Source of the DNA: Acanthaster planci
Lineage: Eukaryota; Echinodermata; Asteroidea; Valvatida; Acanthasteridae
Assembly (NCBI RefSeq): GCF_001949145.1
Contig: NW_019091376.1
Span: forward strand, 185,867-249,866
DNA length: 64,000 bases
Direction of reading: 5' to 3'
The notes under the pieces are model-generated. The model searched no databases. It was not told the DNA's origin and saw only the letters and a program-made list of their open reading frames with translations. Each line of letters begins with the position of its first letter. Within the stretch, counting starts at the first letter, position 1. The position numbers and the translations under genes were made by a program. Positions 60,901 to 64,000 of this stretch are shown here, in pieces.

Positions 60901-61204
60901 ACAGCCTATTGCGATTTGATTTCTCAGGACAAGGCCCGAAAAACAAGCGAAAATATAGGACTGGTGCAGCTGTTCTCCTTGTGACGACAAAGCCAGAAAA
61001 AAATGAAACAGGTTGTAATGAAGGCTGACATCGTATCAATCATCAATCAGTCAAAAGCGACCAAGGAACAAAAGCGAAGGCAACAAGGAATCTATACCAG
61101 AAACATTGTCAACAACACGAACGGGCACACGGCAAACTTACCGGCAATGCTGCAGTCATGTACGCTCCCAAAAGGAGCACGATCGTTTTTCTGGCTAAGC
61201 TCAT
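51765..61204 (-). CDS. Astacin (M12A) metalloprotease with three ShK domains, 13 exons
   Basis: Thirteen exons joined by GT-AG sites and frame: 61142-61204, 60397-60468, 59365-59392, 58534-58611, 57788-57855, 57338-57419, 57037-57154, 56463-56641, 54691-54900, 54267-54305, 53561-53695, 52535-52663, 51765-51970. They total 1407 bases, 468 residues, no internal stop. Order: signal peptide (1-20); propeptide with FEGD (87-90), the astacin aspartate switch that holds the zinc in the zymogen; basic cleavage site RNRR (113-116); catalytic domain with HEMMHAAGFQH (199-209, three zinc His and the Glu base) and the Met-turn SIMHY (254-258, Tyr ligand); a Gly/Thr linker; ShK domains at 314-348, 361-395 and 402-436, six Cys each; a hydrophobic tail (453-466). 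All catalytic residues are present, so it is predicted to be an active secreted or surface endopeptidase. Its substrate is unknown. Family members include hatching enzymes and matrix or growth-factor processors. Confidence 0.94.
52535..52663 (-). CDS. Astacin exon 12 (ShK domain 2)
   Basis: TTACAG before and GTGAGT after, 129 bases, phases 1 to 1. It codes for a second six-Cys ShK domain (CGLWASQGEC...NPQWM). Confidence 0.94.
52682..52997. repeat. Pair of direct 38-base repeats in astacin intron 11
   Basis: 52682-52719 and 52960-52997 share GGTG.ACCCG.AAGCCTA.A followed by TCTCATGTAA.TTCCACC, with four or so differences, 278 bases apart. One copy lies just beside ShK exon 2. Confidence 0.6.
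53561..53695 (-). CDS. Astacin exon 11 (ShK domain 1)
   Basis: GCCAG before and GTACGC after, 135 bases, phases 1 to 1. It codes for one six-Cys ShK domain with the usual F/L-W-A...G-E-C and N-P-x-Y-M patterns. Confidence 0.94.
54267..54305 (-). CDS. Astacin exon 10 (linker)
   Basis: TTCAG before and GTAAGC after, 39 bases, phases 1 to 1. A Gly/Thr/Arg linker (GDRRTGTGTTPEN) between protease and ShK domains. It is skippable without loss of frame. Confidence 0.8.
54691..54900 (-). CDS. Astacin exon 9 (Met-turn)
   Basis: TGCAG before and GTAAGT after, 210 bases. It contains YDYFSIMHYPRNAF (Met-turn and zinc-side Tyr) and ends NTYYEC, the closing Cys of the catalytic domain. Confidence 0.95.
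54901..56462 (-). other. Astacin intron 8 (1.6 kb)
   Basis: The largest intron of the gene. An open frame at 55765-56064 (plus) resembles nothing known. No exon or repeat recognised. Confidence 0.6.
56463..56641 (-). CDS. Astacin exon 8 (zinc site)
   Basis: CCTTAG before and GTAAGC after, 179 bases. It starts CFSAVGRRGG and carries HEMMHAAGFQHEQTRTDRD, the full astacin signature. A CAG at 56630-56628 looks like an acceptor but lies inside the exon: using it breaks the frame and removes the conserved CFSAV. Confidence 0.95.
57037..57154 (-). CDS. Astacin exon 7 (catalytic domain)
   Basis: CGTCAG before and GTAAGT after, 118 bases, phases 1 to 2. It codes for ILNAIRRYHETTCLRWVQRT..., the first helix and first conserved Cys of the astacin domain. 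Confidence 0.93.
57338..57419 (-). CDS. Astacin exon 6 (activation site)
   Basis: CAACAG before and GTAAGG after. It contains RNRNRRWPNGVVPYFIDNAF. The basic run is the likely maturation site and W-P-N-G-x-V-P-Y starts the protease domain. Confidence 0.93.
57788..57855 (-). CDS. Astacin exon 5 (aspartate switch)
   Basis: CAACAG before and GTAAGT after, 68 bases. It codes for LRNITFEGDVVLGFDVDEYN. FEGD is the conserved F-x-G-D latency motif of astacin propeptides. Confidence 0.92.
58534..58611 (-). CDS. Astacin exon 4 (propeptide)
   Basis: GTCAG before and GTGAAT after, 78 bases, phases 1 to 1. The alternative acceptor two bases on would hit a stop, which fixes the boundary. It codes for an acidic propeptide helix. 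Confidence 0.82.
59365..59392 (-). CDS. Astacin exon 3 (28-base microexon-like)
   Basis: CCGCAG before and GTAAGT after. Only nine codons and one base. Its place rests on frame and splice sites, since the peptide IIAVEPTFE is not conserved. Confidence 0.7.
59605..59830. repeat. Possible dispersed repeat (GTGGTGTGTCCAGA start)
   Basis: An opening like the AGTGG-GT-GCCAGG...GGGGGCAAA beginnings of common invertebrate interspersed repeats, with a GGAGGGGAAGGGGCAAA run. It is in astacin intron 2. Ends not defined. Confidence 0.3.
60397..60468 (-). CDS. Astacin exon 2 (propeptide)
   Basis: AATAG before and GTATGT after, 24 codons, phase 0. An acidic, unconserved propeptide segment (LPEEPDTFDN...). 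Confidence 0.8.
61142..61204 (-). CDS. Astacin exon 1 (signal peptide)
   Basis: ATG at 61204 in the context GCAAGATGA. It codes for 21 residues, a short basic start (SLARK) and a hydrophobic core (TIVLLLGAYMTAA), ending at GTAAGT, phase 0. A longer frame from upstream runs through the TATA box and is not used. Confidence 0.9.
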
Positions 61205-61308
61205 CTTGCGTGTCAGGCTCTCTTCTTTTCCTCCCTGGAATTTCGTCTCCTCGTCCAAACGAAAGTGGTTGAATTGACACAGTTGGTTGACTGGAAACCG
61301 GGGCTCCG

Positions 61309-61317
61309 CTTTATATA
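61309..61317 (-). promoter_or_regulatory. TATA box of the astacin gene
   Basis: TATATAAAG on the minus strand, about 105 bases before the ATG. It predicts a start near 61285 and a 5' UTR of about 80 bases. Confidence 0.65.
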
Positions 61318-64000
61318 ACCACCAAGGGTTTTTTCTCTGACGTACCCGGTCAAAGACCTCTGATGAGAAGCTTATTATCGCGCCCGTCCGAAGCAAAGAA
61401 CAGGACAAGTTTCGTAATCGGCTTCCGGTCTCCGGCTGCCTGGGCATGAATTGCCGATTTGATGTTCACATTCACCCCCGCATCATTGTCAGGTATTGTG
61501 AGTGGTGTAATTGTGACTGTGAAAGTGACACAACCCCGTCCATATATGGTCAGCGATTAGGATGCTATCACTTCATAGGCCTGCATGATTTTGCACAAAA
61601 CCCTTTCTAAGTTTTACCGGTAGGCCTGTACTTTGAAGTTGCGGTCCGTGACCGTTTAGACGTGTGATCATGTTTGTCCATTGGGGAAGTTCATCAAAAT
61701 TAGTCATTAATAAGGACGTGATAACACAGTCTTGGAAATTAGGGAACTTTGCAAATGCTGACAAAAAGCCATTGATTTGATAATCTGTAATTTCTAAGCC
61801 ACGCAATCCTCAGAGACACTGAGACCCATTAAAGGTGATCTCAGTAGATGCAGCTCATGTCCATGTATAGTCATGTAGCTCAGGAAAGTGATCCGTTACA
61901 TTCCATAAATTTATTTAGTTTTCCAATGCTGCAAGTACGCTGGTCTGGTGAAAGTGACCCCTCGGTCACGAAGTCAGAGCTGTTATTTGGCAACACGCAT
62001 CCACATAATACTGTATAGTCGCATTGCTATCCTTTAATCGACAGAAGTAGACATTTTTGTATTTTCCATTTCAATGAATATGGATGTTAGAATAACCTCG
62101 AAATGACTGCAATTGGAGATGGTATATGAAGATAAATCTTGACAAGTGAACAAATATAACTAATTCTTGCGGTATAAGATACACTGTAGGATAATATTTT
62201 AACAGTAAAGTTGGAATATCAATCAAGAGCGAATGAGCAAAGTTAGGTTTGCATTCCGAAATTTATACAATGTAAGAGTACATATAAAATGCATCCACGG
62301 CAGGAGATTAAATTTGTACGTGTTTGTTAGTGGTATGCTATAGCCTTACATGATGTTATAATATCTAATGTGGACCTCCGAACTAAAGAAGTCCACAAAA
62401 TGTAGGGTTAGTAGACGATGAGTGGACTCAAACGTATACCTTCAGAGTGCTCTCCCCTCTTTCAGAAACACTTTAAGAAACAATAGGTCTGGGTTTTGTG
62501 TAGCAACTTGAAAAGGAAATGTCCAGGATATCATCGTCATCTTCAAAAAGTTAGCTTTAAGGAGTTTCCTAATGGGAGAAAAAGGAACAATGTTTCTTAA
62601 CCACATGAAAGCAACAGAATGTCCACACTTTGTACGTGATATGAGCTTGGCTATTGGTGTGTACGGGAGTGGGGCATTCGAGGAAGCATGCCCCTTGTTT
62701 TCGACTTCTATGGCGTATACACACGCGTTATCTTCTTACGCATGCGAAGAACAGCGCGTATAGGCCTATTGCTCCAAAAGTCTAGACCTTGAAGATGTCA
62801 AATGACATTTAAATAATGCCAATGTTTCAGTTTGGAACATGAGACCATACCAGGTATACAAAATGTTCCCAATTGGCTCTCAAACTGAGTGACTTGGCTG
62901 ACACGGCCAAATGACGCATGAACTGACAGCAGGAACGGATGTCCGTCACCGAGCAATCAATCAACTTTTGCATGGTTCCTGTGCCCACGGAGTGCACGCA
63001 TACAAAGGGTTACAATGCAAACTTGGCCTGCAATAAAGATGCAAGGTTAATTCAGGGTACGTCACACGCACATTAATGCACATTTCATTTCCGTCTTGAC
63101 GCGTGAATTGGTGATTCATGCGCTTTTCAGCTATGCGATCTAGATGGCTACAGAAACAAAATCTGTTTATTAATGCCCTCAGTGGTGAAGTGGCAAGTGG
63201 GATCAATCCCAGTTGCTATTTGTTGTAAACGATCGCAGAAAGCATGGAAGATGTCAAGACGCAGACAATAGACCGATTGCGCCCACTAAATTACGTGACC
63301 TATAATGGGTATCAACCCCATAGCAAGTACCCAGCACACTAGTATTTTTGGTACATGATACTCATGAAACACTTTGCTTTGGGTGGACGCCGTGTTTGTT
63401 GCTGTAATACCCACTGTAGGTCACGTGACTTATTGGTTGCAATCAGCCTGTTGACAGGGAAGAAACGGTGTGCAACGCCATTGGATACAAAAAAAAATAA
63501 AAAAATAAAAACAAAAACGGCGTCCAACATCCTGGAACATTTCATATTAAATGCCTTTTGAAGTGATTATCTTAGAGTTTAACCGGTGCTTCAATCGAGG
63601 TACATGTATCTCATTATGTTCAGCCGTAATTTGGTAACAACTGGGGTTTGGGAAAGAGACATCGACGAACGAATTTCGCCGGAAGCATATATACCAAAAG
63701 ATCTCCTTATTCCGAGCAGTTGGCTTTGAAAAATTGGAAAAAAATTCTTGTGAACGTTGACTTTTTTTGATAACGTAAATGAAATTCTGTACAGGAGTGT
63801 GGAGAAGTGGCTCTTCCCGTTCACTGTTATATAATGTTCCCCTCCATCCATAACGCGCGGCAAGTGACAGTATCTTAACAAGCATGCCATCTTGTATGCG
63901 ATGACAAAGTGTCGAGAAATTTCATTCGACCTGTAACGACAGCTTGTTTCATTAGGGTGCATATTTCATCCTTTTTAGTGTTTGTAGAGTTGCATGAGAG
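61318..64000. other. Upstream flank of the astacin gene
   Basis: No supported gene. It contains MITE copy 2. A fragment CTGAGTGACTTGGCTGACAC at about 62886-62905 resembles one arm of the CCAAGTGATTC family. Confidence 0.55.
63265..63448. mobile_element. MITE family copy 2 (partner of 22129-22383)
   Basis: Same orientation and block order as copy 1. Its own ends are clear inverted repeats: left GATTGCGCCC...TTACGTGACCTATAATGGGT and, reverse complemented, right GATTGCAACC...TCACGTGACCTACAGTGGGT. About 180 bases, with a central deletion relative to copy 1. Confidence 0.8.

Overview
The window is nuclear DNA of an animal: AT-rich, with GT-AG introns, poly(A) signals, dispersed short inverted-repeat elements and non-LTR retrotransposon relics. 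A FoxQ1-type forkhead gene, an NDRG gene and an astacin protease carrying ShK domains point to an invertebrate deuterostome (echinoderm, hemichordate or cephalochordate). The abundance of ACATGT/GTACAT words would suit such a genome, but the sequence alone does not let me choose among these groups.

Layout. (1) 1-8861: upstream DNA full of ACATGT repeats, a near-perfect palindrome and MITE-like inverted repeats. (2) 8905-22916, plus strand: an NDRG-family gene, 11 coding exons, 404 residues, frame intact through every junction. A 281-base assembly gap (13857-14137) lies inside its fourth intron. (3) 22917-30614: 3' UTR and intergenic DNA with a non-autonomous transposon-like element and a LINE relic. 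(4) 30958-32127, plus strand: an intronless FoxQ1 gene, 389 residues, with a TATA box and a poly(A) signal. (5) 32292-51412: about 19 kb without a gene I can support, holding a LINE 3' end and other repeats. (6) 61204 down to 51765, minus strand: a 13-exon astacin metalloprotease, 468 residues (signal peptide, propeptide with an FEGD aspartate switch, catalytic domain, three ShK domains, hydrophobic C-terminus), with a TATA box and a candidate poly(A) signal. (7) 61318-64000: flanking DNA with a second copy of a MITE family also found in the last NDRG intron.

The three genes have no evident common pathway: NDRG is a cytoplasmic pseudo-hydrolase, FoxQ1 a nuclear transcription factor, and the astacin an enzyme of the secretory pathway. 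FoxQ1 and the astacin gene are convergent. The most notable points are the astacin's three ShK domains without the channel-blocking lysine plus a possible membrane-anchor tail, two EH1-like repression motifs in FoxQ1, several inverted-repeat families, and the strong concentration of ACATGT words in the first 13 kb.
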